From positions 124,001 through 188,000 of the forward strand of contig NZ_QOIM01000030.1 in the NCBI RefSeq assembly GCF_003323735.1: a stretch of DNA of 64,000 nucleotides. The letters are read 5' to 3'. This document shows, piece by piece, positions 27,315-37,359 of this stretch. Position 1 is the first letter of the stretch, and every line of letters begins with the position of its first letter. This DNA is from Streptomyces reniochalinae (GTDB lineage Bacteria; Actinomycetota; Actinomycetes; Streptomycetales; Streptomycetaceae). Both the position numbers and the translations under genes were made by a program. The notes below the pieces were generated by a model, which was not told where the DNA came from, ran no database searches, and worked only from the letters and a program-made list of their open reading frames with translations.

Positions 27315-27361
27315 AATGGGCCACGCGTATGGTCCACTTCCATGGCGGATTCATGGGCCAC
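27315..27361. promoter_or_regulatory. Direct repeats ATGG(G/T)CCAC, candidate MocR binding site
   Basis: ATGGGCCAC (27316-27324) and ATGGTCCAC (27329-27337) stand as direct repeats 13 bp apart in the gap between the divergent AhpD-like and MocR genes. A third copy (27353-27361) is inside the MocR start. MocR/GntR regulators commonly bind direct repeats containing GGNCC-type cores. This is inferred from position and repetition. Confidence 0.5.
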
Positions 27362-28940
27362 TTCGCGGCCGTCCGGCGGCGGCGACCTCCACCTCGACCT
27401 CGCGCTCTCCACCGGCCCCGGTGCGCGGCGCCCCCGTGCGGCGCTGCTGGCCGCCCTGCGCGACGCCGTCCGCACCGGGAGGCTGGCCCCCGGCACCCGG
27501 CTGCCGTCCTCCCGGAGCCTGGCCGCCGACCTGGGGCTGGCGCGCAACACCGTGGCGGGCGCGTACGCCGAGCTGGTCGCGGAGGGGTGGCTGTCCGCCC
27601 GGCAGGGCTCCGGCACCCGCGTCGCCGAACGCGCCGCGCCGGCACCCCCCTCCCGTCCCCGCGAACGCCGTACCGGGCCCGGGCGCGCGCACCGTACGGA
27701 GTCCGGGCGCGCCGCGACGCACCGCACGGGGCAGCGCCGTGGCGGAGGGCACCCGGCGGGGGAGACCCACCAGGAGCGGGCCCGCGCGGCCCTCGCGGAG
27801 CGCAGGCGGCAGCGGCCCGTGCACGACCTGCGCACCGGCGCGCCCGACGTCTCGGCGTTTCCCCGTTCGGCGTGGCTGACGTCGGCCCGCAGGGCGCTGA
27901 CCGCCGCGCCCGCCCACGCCTTCTCGCACGGCGACCTGCGGGGCACCGCCGAGCTGCGGCGCGCGCTGGCCGACTACCTGGCGCGGGCGCGCGGCGTACG
28001 CGCCGACCCCGAACGCATCGTGGTGTGCGCGGGGTTCGCCCAGGGCGTCTCCCTGCTGTCGAGGGTCGTCGCCGGGACGGTCGCCGTGGAGGAGTACGGC
28101 CTCTTCTTCCACCGCGAGTTGCTTCAGGTACGGGGCGCGCCCACCCGTCCACTGCCCGTGGACGCGCGCGGCGCCAGAACGCAAGCCCTCGACACGGACC
28201 CCGGGTTCGCCGACGCCGAAGCCGTGCTGCTGACCCCCGCGCACCAGTACCCGCTCGGTGTGCCGCTGCACCCCGACCGGCGGGCCGCCGTCGTCGACTG
28301 GGCGCGGCGCGGCGGCGGACTCGTACTGGAGGACGACTACGACGGCGAGTTCCGCTACGACAGGCATCCCGTGGGCGCTCTCCAGGGGCTCGACCCCGAA
28401 CGCGTCGTCCACCTCGGAACCGCCAGCAAGGCACTGGCACCGGCGCTGCGACTGGCGTGGATGGTGCTGCCCGACCACCTGGTGGACGACGTCCTGGCGG
28501 CCAAGACGCCCGCCGAATGGGCCGTCGGCAGCCTCGACCAGCTCACGCTCGCCGACTTCCTGGAACGCGGCGCCTACGACCGGCACGTGCGCGCCATGCG
28601 GCAGCGCTACCGCGCCCGGCGCGACCGGCTCGTCGAAGCGCTGGCGGCCCGCGTACCCGAGGCGCGCGCCACCGGCATCGCCGCCGGGCTGCACGCCGTG
28701 CTCGCCCTGCCGCCCGGCGTGGGCGAGGAGCGCGCGCTGCGGGCCCTGGAGCGGGCGGGCGTCGGCCTCGACCCGCTCACCGGCTTCCGGCACCCGGCCG
28801 CGCCCGGCACGTCCGCCGCGCCCCCGTCCCTGGTCGTCGGCTACGGAAGCCCCGCCGAACACGCTTACGGGGCTGCGCTGGAGGCGCTGTGCACCACACT
28901 CGCCTCGCTGCGCCCCGGCGCGGAAGTACACCCGGCGTGA
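27342..28940 (+). CDS. MocR-family regulator: GntR helix-turn-helix fused to class I aminotransferase
   Basis: A 532-residue protein. The N-terminal GntR winged helix is at about residues 15-85 ([53 protein letters not shown]). A 60-residue Arg-rich linker follows, then a fold-type I aminotransferase domain with [24 protein letters not shown] and the PLP lysine K363 in [11 protein letters not shown]. Such proteins sense pyridoxal phosphate or amino compounds and control a divergent operon, here the AhpD-like/PEP-mutase-like pair. The ATG at 27342 begins MADSWATSR; it has no clear Shine-Dalgarno sequence. Confidence 0.9.
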   Translation: MADSWATSRPSGGGDLHLDLALSTGPGARRPRAALLAALRDAVRTGRLAPGTRLPSSRSLAADLGLARNTVAGAYAELVAEGWLSARQGSGTRVAERAAPAPPSRPRERRTGPGRAHRTESGRAATHRTGQRRGGGHPAGETHQERARAALAERRRQRPVHDLRTGAPDVSAFPRSAWLTSARRALTAAPAHAFSHGDLRGTAELRRALADYLARARGVRADPERIVVCAGFAQGVSLLSRVVAGTVAVEEYGLFFHRELLQVRGAPTRPLPVDARGARTQALDTDPGFADAEAVLLTPAHQYPLGVPLHPDRRAAVVDWARRGGGLVLEDDYDGEFRYDRHPVGALQGLDPERVVHLGTASKALAPALRLAWMVLPDHLVDDVLAAKTPAEWAVGSLDQLTLADFLERGAYDRHVRAMRQRYRARRDRLVEALAARVPEARATGIAAGLHAVLALPPGVGEERALRALERAGVGLDPLTGFRHPAAPGTSAAPPSLVVGYGSPAEHAYGAALEALCTTLASLRPGAEVHPA

Positions 28941-29061
28941 GAGGGGCTTGACGCGCCGCACGGCGTACGTGGAGGCTCCACGGGCCCGTAGGCGGGCCGT
29001 CCACGGGCATCCGGTGGCCCGGAGGACATGCGGCAGACAGCAGACGGGGGTGTGCGGCGCG

Positions 29062-30504
29062 ATGCCGACGGTGGAGGAGAACGGTCTCAACGTCATCGCC
29101 GAGGCCGAACGCAAGGGCCGCCCCGCCCAGTTGTTCTGGCCGTGGTTCGGCTCCAACGTCTCCGTGCTCGGACTCGGCTACGGCTCGTTCGCGCTCGGCT
29201 TCGGGCTCTCCTTCTGGCAGGCGCTGTTCGCCGGCACCGTCGGCATCCTCGTCTCCTTCCTCCTGTGCGGGCTGATCGCCGTGGCCGGCAAGCGCGGCTC
29301 GGCACCGACGATGGTGCTCAGCCGGGCCGCTTTCGGAGTGCGCGGCAACCGGCTGCCCTCCGCCGTCTCCTGGATACTGACCGTCGGCTGGGAAACCGTC
29401 CTGGTCACCCTCGCGACGCTGGCGACGGCCACCGTCCTCGACCGCCTCGGCTGGGGCGGCGGCGCGGGCACGAAGGTCCTCGCCCTGCTCGTCGTCTCCG
29501 CGCTCACGGTCGCCGCCGGGATCATCGGCTTCGACCTCATCATGCGCCTCCAGACCGTCATCACCGTGGTGACAGGCGTCCTGACCCTCGGCTACGTGGT
29601 GCTGGTGGCCGACGAGATCCACTGGGGCCGCGTCTCCGCGCTGCCCCACGGGTCGGCGCAACAGGTCGTGGGCGCCCTGGTGTTCGTGATGACCGGGTTC
29701 GGGCTCGGCTGGGTCAACGCCGCCGCCGACTACTCGCGCTACCTGCCCCGCCGCACCCGCGGAACGGCCGTCGCCGCCTGGACGGCGCTCGGCGGCTCGC
29801 TGGCGCCCCTCCTGCTCTTCGTCTTCGGGCTGCTGCTGGCCGGCTCCTCCACCGACCTGAACCAGGCGGTCGCCGCCGACCCCATCGGCGCCCTCACCAC
29901 CCTCCTCCCGCTGTGGTTCCTCCTCCCCTTCACCCTGGTCGCCGTGGCGGGCCTGGTCGGCGGCGCGGTCCTCGACATCTACTCCTCCGGGCTCGCGCTG
30001 CTGGCCGTCGGCGTGCGCGTCCCGCGCTACGTCGCCGCCGGCATCGACGGCGCGCTGATGGTCGCGGGCACCGTCGCCCTCGTCTTCCTCGCCGACGACT
30101 TCCTCTCCACCTTCACCGCGTTCCTCACCACCCTCGGCGTCCCCATCGCCGCCTGGTGCGGCATCGTGCTCGCCGACCTCGCCCTGCGCGACCGCCCCTT
30201 CGACGACGCCGACCTCTTCAGGCCGGCCGGCCGCTACGGCGACGTACGGTGGCTCCCCGTCACCCTCCTGGCCGCCGCCACCGCCGTCGGCTGGGGCCTG
30301 GTCACCAACACCGGCGCCGCCTGGCTCGACTGGCAGGGCTACCTCCTGGCGCCCCTGGGCCTCGGCGGCCGCGACGGCACCTGGGCCGGCGCCAACCTGG
30401 GCCTCCTCGCCGCCCTGGCCTTGTCGTTCCTGGTGACGCTGCTGACCCAGCGCGGGACCGTACGGAGGCAGGAGGCGGCACCTCACGCCGGAGGGCGCGA
30501 GTAA
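29062..30504 (+). CDS. NCS1-family purine/cytosine permease-like transporter
   Basis: A 480-residue transporter with 12 predicted helices. NCS1 hallmarks are the N-terminal FWPWFGSNVSVLGLGYGSFA, the helix 2-3 region GKRGSAPTMVLSRAAFGVRG, and GFGLGWVNAAADYSRYLPR. It imports nucleobases or related compounds in symport with H+ or Na+; the ligand cannot be told from sequence. ATG 29062 is chosen, though an in-frame GTG at 29050 is possible. No catabolic gene is adjacent. A diverged copy of its 3' end lies just downstream. Confidence 0.87.
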   Translation: MPTVEENGLNVIAEAERKGRPAQLFWPWFGSNVSVLGLGYGSFALGFGLSFWQALFAGTVGILVSFLLCGLIAVAGKRGSAPTMVLSRAAFGVRGNRLPSAVSWILTVGWETVLVTLATLATATVLDRLGWGGGAGTKVLALLVVSALTVAAGIIGFDLIMRLQTVITVVTGVLTLGYVVLVADEIHWGRVSALPHGSAQQVVGALVFVMTGFGLGWVNAAADYSRYLPRRTRGTAVAAWTALGGSLAPLLLFVFGLLLAGSSTDLNQAVAADPIGALTTLLPLWFLLPFTLVAVAGLVGGAVLDIYSSGLALLAVGVRVPRYVAAGIDGALMVAGTVALVFLADDFLSTFTAFLTTLGVPIAAWCGIVLADLALRDRPFDDADLFRPAGRYGDVRWLPVTLLAAATAVGWGLVTNTGAAWLDWQGYLLAPLGLGGRDGTWAGANLGLLAALALSFLVTLLTQRGTVRRQEAAPHAGGRE

Positions 30505-30510
30505 CGCTCC

Positions 30511-30612
30511 ATGGTGGCCTTGCTGATGGCGCTGGCGCTGGCCTTCGCCGTCACCCTGACGACTCAGCGCCGCACCGTACGGGCACAGGAGGCCGGCGGC
30601 CCCGGACAGTAG
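30511..30612 (+). pseudogene. Duplicated 3' end of the NCS1 permease gene
   Basis: This 33-codon frame (MVALLMALALAFAVTLTTQR, then RTVRAQEAGG) mirrors the permease C-terminus (LGLLAALALSFLVTLLTQRG, then TVRRQEAAPH). It begins six bases after the permease stop. It is probably a partial tandem duplication that has diverged. A start codon and a GGAGG 13 bases upstream exist, so a small single-helix peptide could be made. Confidence 0.65.
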
Positions 30613-30733
30613 CCGCACGCGGCAGCCCACCCCTGGGCCCGGCACGGCTGTCACACCCGGATGCGACGATGCCTCACACGCTCGCCCGCACGAGCGCCGC
30701 CTCCCCCCGCCACCACCGATAGGGAGCAGCACG

Positions 30734-31135
30734 ATGGGTACATGGGACGTCGGCCCCTTCGACAACGACACCGCGGCCGACTTCGCCGGCACCCTCGACC
30801 ACGCGTCGCCCCACGAACGGCACACCCTCATCGCAGCAGCCCTCCGTGAGGCGACCGGAACCACCGACTACCTGGACGCCGACCTCGGCCAGGAAGCCGT
30901 CGCCGCGGCCGCCCTGGTTGCCGCCCAGCACCCCGAAGGCACCCCCGCAGGACCCGGCACGGGCCCGAAGCATCCGCTCCCCGACCTGACCGACCTGCGC
31001 CCCCTCGCCGTCCAAGCCCTCGACCGCGTCACCACCGAACCGTCCGAACTCCTCGACCTGTGGACCGAGTCCCCCACTTCCCCGTGGCCCCCGACGATCA
31101 CGTCCCTCCGCCAGACCCTCCTGGATCCGGTGTAA
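30734..31135 (+). CDS. DUF4259 domain-containing protein
   Basis: A 133-residue protein with the DUF4259 signature at its N-terminus (MGTWDVGPFDNDTAADFAGT) and the helical continuation DYLDADLGQEAVAAAALVAA and LDLWTE. The family is small, cytosolic and of unknown function. GGAG lies 8 bases before ATG 30734. No operon partner is evident. Confidence 0.9.
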   Translation: MGTWDVGPFDNDTAADFAGTLDHASPHERHTLIAAALREATGTTDYLDADLGQEAVAAAALVAAQHPEGTPAGPGTGPKHPLPDLTDLRPLAVQALDRVTTEPSELLDLWTESPTSPWPPTITSLRQTLLDPV

Positions 31136-31223
31136 CGGCCAGCCAGACGGCGCCGTAGCGCGGGGGCGGCTGTTGCCCGTGCCGCACCCGGGTGTCCGCG
31201 CCGCGCCCGGCGCCGAAGGCGGG

Positions 31224-31439
31224 ATGATCTCCGCGCCGGCCGACCGGACGGAGAACCGGCAAGTGCGCGGTGCCGCCGAGACGTTGCGGGAAGCCGAGAG
31301 TGTCCTGGCGAACCCCGCCGCCGGGGCCCTCGCTCTCCGCCTGGCACTCACGTCGTGCGTGCGCGCGCTCGCGAACGCCCTGCGCGTCGCACAGAGCCGG
31401 GGGCTGAGGCTGGGTGCCGTCGATCCCGACGGCACCTGA
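31224..31439 (+). CDS. Small hypothetical helical protein
   Basis: A 71-residue frame from ATG 31224 (AAGG five bases upstream). It is predicted helical throughout (VRGAAETLREAESVLANPAA and LALRLALTSCVRALANALRV). No family is recognised. Its stop lies in one arm of a hairpin whose other arm holds the stop of the convergent aminotransferase gene. Codon use is in line with its neighbours. An in-frame start at 31173 is less likely. Confidence 0.5.
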   Translation: MISAPADRTENRQVRGAAETLREAESVLANPAAGALALRLALTSCVRALANALRVAQSRGLRLGAVDPDGT

Positions 31440-31450
31440 CGCCGGTCAGG
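31435..31450. terminator. Short hairpin containing both stop codons of convergent genes
   Basis: CCTGAC (31435-31440), loop GCCG, GTCAGG (31445-31450). The left arm holds the TGA of the rightward small gene and the right arm that of the leftward aminotransferase gene. The 6-bp stem is weak, so its strength as a terminator is doubtful. Confidence 0.45.
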
Positions 31451-32663
31451 CGGCCAGCACGGCGCGCAGCTGCTCCAGGCCCCAGTCCAGGTCTTCCTTG
31501 GTGATGACCAGGGGTGGGGCGAGGCGGATGGTGGAGCCGTGGGTGTCCTTGACCAGGACGCCGCGGGCCAGCAGCTTCTCGGAGATCTCTCGGCCCGTGC
31601 CGTGCGAGGGGTCGATGTCGACGCCGGCCCACAGGCCGCGCCCGCGCACCTCCCGTACGGCCGCACCCGTCAGCAGGGCGAGTTCGCGGTGGAGGTGCTC
31701 GCCCAGTTCCGCGGCGCGCCGCTGGTACTCGCCGCCGCGCAGCATCTCCAGCACCTCCAGCGCGACGGCGCAGGCCAGCGGGTTTCCGCCGAACGTGGAG
31801 CCGTGCTCGCCCGGACGGTGGACGCCGAGCACCTCGCGCGAGGAGACGACGGCGGAGACGGGCACGACGCCGCCGCCCAGCGCCTTGCCGAGCACGTACA
31901 TGTCGGGGGCCACGCCCTCCTGTTCGCAGGCGAAGGTGGCCCCGGTGCGGCCCAGGCCCGACTGGATCTCGTCGGCGATGAACAGCACCCCGCGCTCGCG
32001 GGTGAGTTCGCGGACACCGGTCAGGTAGCCGGGCGGCGGCACCAGGACCCCGGCCTCGCCCTGGATGGGCTCCAGCAGCACGGCGACCGTGTGCGCGTCG
32101 AGTGCGGCCTCCAGCGCCGCCAGGTCGCCGTACGGCACGGTCTCGAAGCCCGGCGTGTAGGGGCCGTGGTCCGCGCGGGCCTCCTCGTCGGTGGAGAAGC
32201 TGACGATCGTCGTCGTACGGCCGTGGAAGTTGTTGTCGGCGACGACGATCTTCGCCTGTCCGGCGGGCACGCCCTTGACGCGGTATCCCCACTTGCGGGC
32301 CGTCTTGACGGCCGTCTCCACCGCTTCGGCGCCGGTGTTCATCGGCAGCACCATCTCCATCCCGCACAAGTCGGCGAGCTGGGCGGCGAAGTCGGCGAAG
32401 CGGTCGTGGTGGAAGGCGCGGGAGGTGAGGGTGACCCGGTCGAGCTGGGCCTTCGCCGCCTCGATCAGACGAGGGTTGCGGTGGCCGAAGTTCAGCGCCG
32501 AGTACCCGGCCAGCATGTCGAGGTAGCGGCGGCCCTCGACGTCGGTCACCCACGCGCCGTCCGCGGTGGCGACGACGACGGGGAGCGGGTGGTAGTTGTG
32601 CGCGCTGTGAGCCTGGGCGGTGGCGATGCTCTGCGCGCTCGTGGCGGTGGAGAGGGTGGACAT
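31446..32663 (-). CDS. rocD: Ornithine aminotransferase
   Basis: A 405-residue class III aminotransferase converting ornithine to glutamate semialdehyde. The features are AHNYHPLPVVVATADGAWVT and DVEGRRYLDMLAGYSALNFG at the N-terminus, AVETAVKTARKWGYRVKG, FHGRTTTIVSFSTDE, LFIADEIQSGLGRTG with the cofactor Asp, and the PLP lysine K260 in MYVLGKALGGG. These are specific for RocD over other class III enzymes. The ATG at 32663 follows GGAGACGACG. It stands alone here, without other arginine-catabolism genes. Confidence 0.93.
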   Translation of the reverse strand: MSTLSTATSAQSIATAQAHSAHNYHPLPVVVATADGAWVTDVEGRRYLDMLAGYSALNFGHRNPRLIEAAKAQLDRVTLTSRAFHHDRFADFAAQLADLCGMEMVLPMNTGAEAVETAVKTARKWGYRVKGVPAGQAKIVVADNNFHGRTTTIVSFSTDEEARADHGPYTPGFETVPYGDLAALEAALDAHTVAVLLEPIQGEAGVLVPPPGYLTGVRELTRERGVLFIADEIQSGLGRTGATFACEQEGVAPDMYVLGKALGGGVVPVSAVVSSREVLGVHRPGEHGSTFGGNPLACAVALEVLEMLRGGEYQRRAAELGEHLHRELALLTGAAVREVRGRGLWAGVDIDPSHGTGREISEKLLARGVLVKDTHGSTIRLAPPLVITKEDLDWGLEQLRAVLAA

Positions 32664-33985
<1,322 letters not shown>

Positions 33986-33996
33986 AGGGAGAAGCG

Positions 33997-34686
33997 ATGG
34001 GCACGGGAGCGACCGGCGCGGGAGCGACCGTCACCCTCGGTGTATCGCTCGCCGTCCCCGAGCCGTACGGCACGCTGTTGCAGGAGCGGCGGGCCTCTTT
34101 CGGCGACGCGGCCGCGCACGGTATCCCCACCCACATCACGCTGCTGCCGCCGACCGAGGTGCCCGCCTCGGCGCGCCCCGCGATCGAGGCCCATCTGGCG
34201 GGCGTCGCCCTGGCCGGGCGGCCCTTCCGCGTGCGGCTGTCGGGCACGGGGACGTTCCGGCCGCTGACACCGGTGGTCTTCGTGCAGGTCGCCGAGGGCG
34301 GTGCGGCCTGTGCGCGGCTCCAGGAGCGGGTGCGGGACCCTGAAGGCCCCCTGGCCCGGGAGCTGCATTTCCCGTACCACCCGCACGTGACGGTCGCGCA
34401 CGGCATCGCGGAGGCGGCCATGGACCGCGCCTTCGCCCAGCTGGCCGACTTCGAGTGCGCCTGGACGGCCGGCGGGTTCGCCCTCTACGAGCAGGGGTCG
34501 GACGAGGTGTGGCGGCTCCGGCGTGAGTTCCCCTTCGCCCCGCACCCCGGTATGCCGCCGGGCCCCGCCCACCCGCAGGGCCCGGCGCCGGCTGCGGCCT
34601 CGTCGCTCGACGTGACGCTGCCGCCGGCCGCCTGCCGGCCGCCTCACCAGCGGCGTACCGCCCTCCGCCCGTCCGCCACGCTGTAG
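33997..34686 (+). CDS. 2'-5' RNA ligase superfamily protein
   Basis: A 229-residue protein of the 2H phosphoesterase superfamily: the two H-x-T/S-x motifs are HITLL (in GIPTHITLLPPTE) and HVTVA (in PYHPHVTVAHG), spaced about 85 residues apart. It likely acts on cyclic phosphate or 2'-5' linkages in RNA or nucleotides. ATG 33997 follows GGGAGAAG; a GTG at 33982 overlapping the trpS stop is an alternative. The last ~45 residues are Pro/Ala/Arg-rich and probably disordered. It is probably cotranscribed with trpS. A stop-anchored repeat follows. Confidence 0.85.
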   Translation: MGTGATGAGATVTLGVSLAVPEPYGTLLQERRASFGDAAAHGIPTHITLLPPTEVPASARPAIEAHLAGVALAGRPFRVRLSGTGTFRPLTPVVFVQVAEGGAACARLQERVRDPEGPLARELHFPYHPHVTVAHGIAEAAMDRAFAQLADFECAWTAGGFALYEQGSDEVWRLRREFPFAPHPGMPPGPAHPQGPAPAAASSLDVTLPPAACRPPHQRRTALRPSATL

Positions 34687-34764
34687 GGGCCCGCGCCCCC
34701 GCTGTGGCGGCCTGCCGCCTTTGTAGGCCCGCGCGCCGCCCTCTGTAGCGGCGCGCCGCCCTGA
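34681..34764 (+). repeat. Four imperfect ~20-bp repeats starting at the RNA-ligase-like stop codon
   Basis: Units beginning CTGTAG, CTGTGG, TTGTAG and CTGTAG start at 34681, 34702, 34721 and 34743. The first includes the gene's own TAG. The three TAG codons (34684, 34724, 34746) fall in three different frames. Confidence 0.75.
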
Positions 34765-34893
34765 CCGGCACCCGGCCGGGCCCGGCGGCCTCCGAGGGCC
34801 CCTGTCGGCCGACCGGCTGATCCGGCCTGATCACGGACAGTTGCCGCCTGCGGCGGATGGCTGGAAAACGCCGTGACGGGGCAGGGGGCAGAT

Positions 34894-36006
34894 GTGGAAA
34901 AACTGACGAAGCTGCCGCTCGTGGGCCCCGTCGTCGCGTGGTTCTTCACCACCCGGCTCTGGCACGTCTACGAGCACCTGGACGCCCGCAAGTGGACGCG
35001 GCTGGCCGCCGCGATCACCTTCACCAGTTTCCTGGCGCTGTTCCCGGTGCTCGCCGTCGGCGTCGCCGTCGCCGCAGCGCTGCTCCCCGACGACCAGATG
35101 CGGCAGCTTCAGGACACCCTCACCGACCAGGTGCCCGGCATCTCCGACCAGCTTCAGCTCCAGTCCCTGGTCGACAACGCGGGCACCGTGGGATCGGTCG
35201 CCGGCGCGGCGCTGCTGTTCACCGGCGCCAGCTGGGTCGGCGCGCTGCGCGAGAGCCTGCGCGCCGTGTGGGACCTGGAGGAGGACCCCGGCAACGTCGT
35301 CCTCCGCAAGGCCACCGACCTGGGGACCCTGCTCGGTCTGGGCCTGGTGGGGCTGGTCTCCTTCGGCGGTTCTGCTTTCGCCGTCACCGCCGTGACCCGG
35401 GTCGCCGAGTGGCTCGGCCTGACCGAGGGCGGCGTCGGTACGGTGCTGCTGCGCACCGCCGCCTACGCGGCCGCCATCGCCGCCGACTTCCTGCTGCTGT
35501 GGTACGTGCTGACGCTGCTGCCCCGCGTGAAGCCGCCGCGCCGTGCGGTGCTGGCAGCGGCACTACAGGGCGCCGTCGGCTTCGAGCTGCTGAAGCTGCT
35601 GCTCGGCGGCTACCTCCAGCAGGTGGCCGCCAAGAACATCTACGGCGCCTTCGGCGTGCCCATCGCCCTGCTGCTGTGGATCAGCTTCATGACGAAGCTG
35701 CTGCTGTACTGCGCGGCCTGGACCGCCACCGCGCCGGCCCCGGGCCCAGGACCGGACACGCAGCAACCGGTCAAGGAGCTCTTCGACGGGGGCGACGCTT
35801 CCGGTGACGGTGACGGCGGCACCGGGGAGGGGGCCGAGGCCGAGGCGGGGGCCGAAGCCGGTTCCGGCACCGGCACCGGCACCGGAACCGGCGGCAGCAG
35901 CGACAGCGACGTCAGCGGCGGTGGCGACGCGCCAGGTCGGGAAGCGGCCACCGGCGGTGCACCCCGTACGCCACCAGACCGAGAAGGACCAGAACGCCCG
36001 CGGTGA
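34894..36006 (+). CDS. YihY/virulence factor BrkB family membrane protein
   Basis: A 370-residue protein from GTG 34894 (GGGGGC upstream; VEKLTKLPLVGPVVAWF aligns with usual family starts), though GTG 34873 is possible. Six helices are expected, with family motifs WTRLAAAITFTSFLALFPVL, LLFTGASWVGALRESLRAVW, and NIYGAFGVPIALLLWISFMT. The C-terminal 80 residues are Asp/Gly/Glu/Thr-rich, including a GTGTGTGT run from CGGCAC repeats. The role of the family is unsettled. The last 95 bases overlap the convergent carboxypeptidase gene. Confidence 0.88.
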   Translation: MEKLTKLPLVGPVVAWFFTTRLWHVYEHLDARKWTRLAAAITFTSFLALFPVLAVGVAVAAALLPDDQMRQLQDTLTDQVPGISDQLQLQSLVDNAGTVGSVAGAALLFTGASWVGALRESLRAVWDLEEDPGNVVLRKATDLGTLLGLGLVGLVSFGGSAFAVTAVTRVAEWLGLTEGGVGTVLLRTAAYAAAIAADFLLLWYVLTLLPRVKPPRRAVLAAALQGAVGFELLKLLLGGYLQQVAAKNIYGAFGVPIALLLWISFMTKLLLYCAAWTATAPAPGPGPDTQQPVKELFDGGDASGDGDGGTGEGAEAEAGAEAGSGTGTGTGTGGSSDSDVSGGGDAPGREAATGGAPRTPPDREGPERPR

Positions 36007-37213
36007 TCCCGACGGCCATCCCCGCGCCGCCCGAGGGCTTGCTGTCGGTGCGGGCGGCCGCGTGCGAGGAGCCTCCGGCCTCGCCGTCCTTCGGGGTGCC
36101 CCCGCCGCCGCCCGCGCTGCTCGGTGCCGCCAGCTCGCCCACCGGCTCGACCTTTCCGGCGGCGTCGAAGCCCCAGTCCAGCAGCCTGGCGGTCTCCTTG
36201 TAGACGCCGTGCGGCTCCTCACCGTCCGGGTGCATGACGGTCACCAGCAGCACCCGGTCGCCGCGCTGGGCGACGCCGGTGAAGGTGTTGCCCGCGTTGG
36301 TCGTCGAACCGTTCTTCACGCCCGCGATGCCCGGGTAGGGGTCGATGCCCACGTCCCCCGTGAGCAGGCGGTTGGTGTTCTGGATCTGGAAGCTCTCGCG
36401 CTTGGTCTTGCCGTCCTTCTTCTTCGTCTCGCCGGGGAACTTCGCGCTCGCGGTCGCCGCGTACTCGCGGAAGTCCTTGTTCTGTAGCCCGGCCCTGGCG
36501 AACAGCGTCAGGTCGTACGCGGAGGAGACCTGACCGGGGCGGTCGTAACCGTCCGGGCTGACGACCTTGGTGTCGTTCGCGGTGAGCGCGCGCGCCTTCT
36601 CGTTCATCTCCTCGACGGTCTTGTCGACGCCACCGTTCATCGCGGCCAGCACGTGCACCGCGTCGTTGCCCGAGCGCAGGAAGACGCCGCGCCACAGGTC
36701 GTGCACGGAATACGACTCGCCCTCCTTGACGCCGACCAGGCTGCTGCCCTCGCCCATGCCCTCCAGGTCGGAGGGGAGGACCTTGTGTTCGCGGTCACTG
36801 GGCAGCTTCGGCAGCACCGTGTCGGCGAAGAGCATCTTCAGCGTGCTCGCCGGGGGCAGCCGCCAGTGGGCGTTGTGCGACGCGAGCACCTGGCCCGACT
36901 CCGCGTCGGAGACGACCCACGAGCGCGCCGAGAGCTTGGTCGGCAGCTCCGGCGCGCCCTTCCTCAGGTTCACCTGGGTACCGGGGCGGCCGAGCTGTGC
37001 CCCGCCCACGGTCGACATCTGGGCGGGTGGCTTGGGCTCTTTGGCGGCGTCCGCCGGGTTCTTCTCGTCGGCGTGCGCGGGCATCGCGGCAGGGACGGTC
37101 AGCAAGGAGAGCGCGAACGCCGTGGAGGCGAGCGCGGCGGCACGGCGCGTGCGCGGGGCGTGGGGCACGCCCGAGCGCGGGGTGCGGTCTGAATAATGCG
37201 AAGAAATGGGCAC
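35912..37213 (-). CDS. D-alanyl-D-alanine carboxypeptidase (peptidase S11)
   Basis: A 433-residue secreted, membrane-anchored enzyme that trims pentapeptide stems in peptidoglycan. A signal peptide (about residues 20-48: TRRAAALASTAFALSLLTV, then A-H-A) is followed by the penicillin-binding catalytic motifs S123-T-L-K126, S181-G-N183 and K301-N-G303 (in place of KTG, as is common in actinobacteria). A Ser/Gly linker, a C-terminal helix (GMAVGITAGVLVLLGLVAYG) and a basic tail anchor it. The GTG at 37213 gives the full signal sequence; GTG 37168 is an alternative. The 3' end is antisense to the yihY end. Confidence 0.93.
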   Translation of the reverse strand: MPISSHYSDRTPRSGVPHAPRTRRAAALASTAFALSLLTVPAAMPAHADEKNPADAAKEPKPPAQMSTVGGAQLGRPGTQVNLRKGAPELPTKLSARSWVVSDAESGQVLASHNAHWRLPPASTLKMLFADTVLPKLPSDREHKVLPSDLEGMGEGSSLVGVKEGESYSVHDLWRGVFLRSGNDAVHVLAAMNGGVDKTVEEMNEKARALTANDTKVVSPDGYDRPGQVSSAYDLTLFARAGLQNKDFREYAATASAKFPGETKKKDGKTKRESFQIQNTNRLLTGDVGIDPYPGIAGVKNGSTTNAGNTFTGVAQRGDRVLLVTVMHPDGEEPHGVYKETARLLDWGFDAAGKVEPVGELAAPSSAGGGGGTPKDGEAGGSSHAAARTDSKPSGGAGMAVGITAGVLVLLGLVAYGVHRRWPLPDLARRHRR

Positions 37214-37359
37214 CCTGCGAACGTACAGGCCCCTCCGCGCGTTGGGGATGCCGAGCCCCGGCACACACGCCTCCGGATACGCCAACTCGCCCAGTGCGCT
37301 AGGCCAGGAGGGGGCCCGGGGTCGCCCGCCCGGCCGACGCCGGACCGGTGGCGGCCCGC

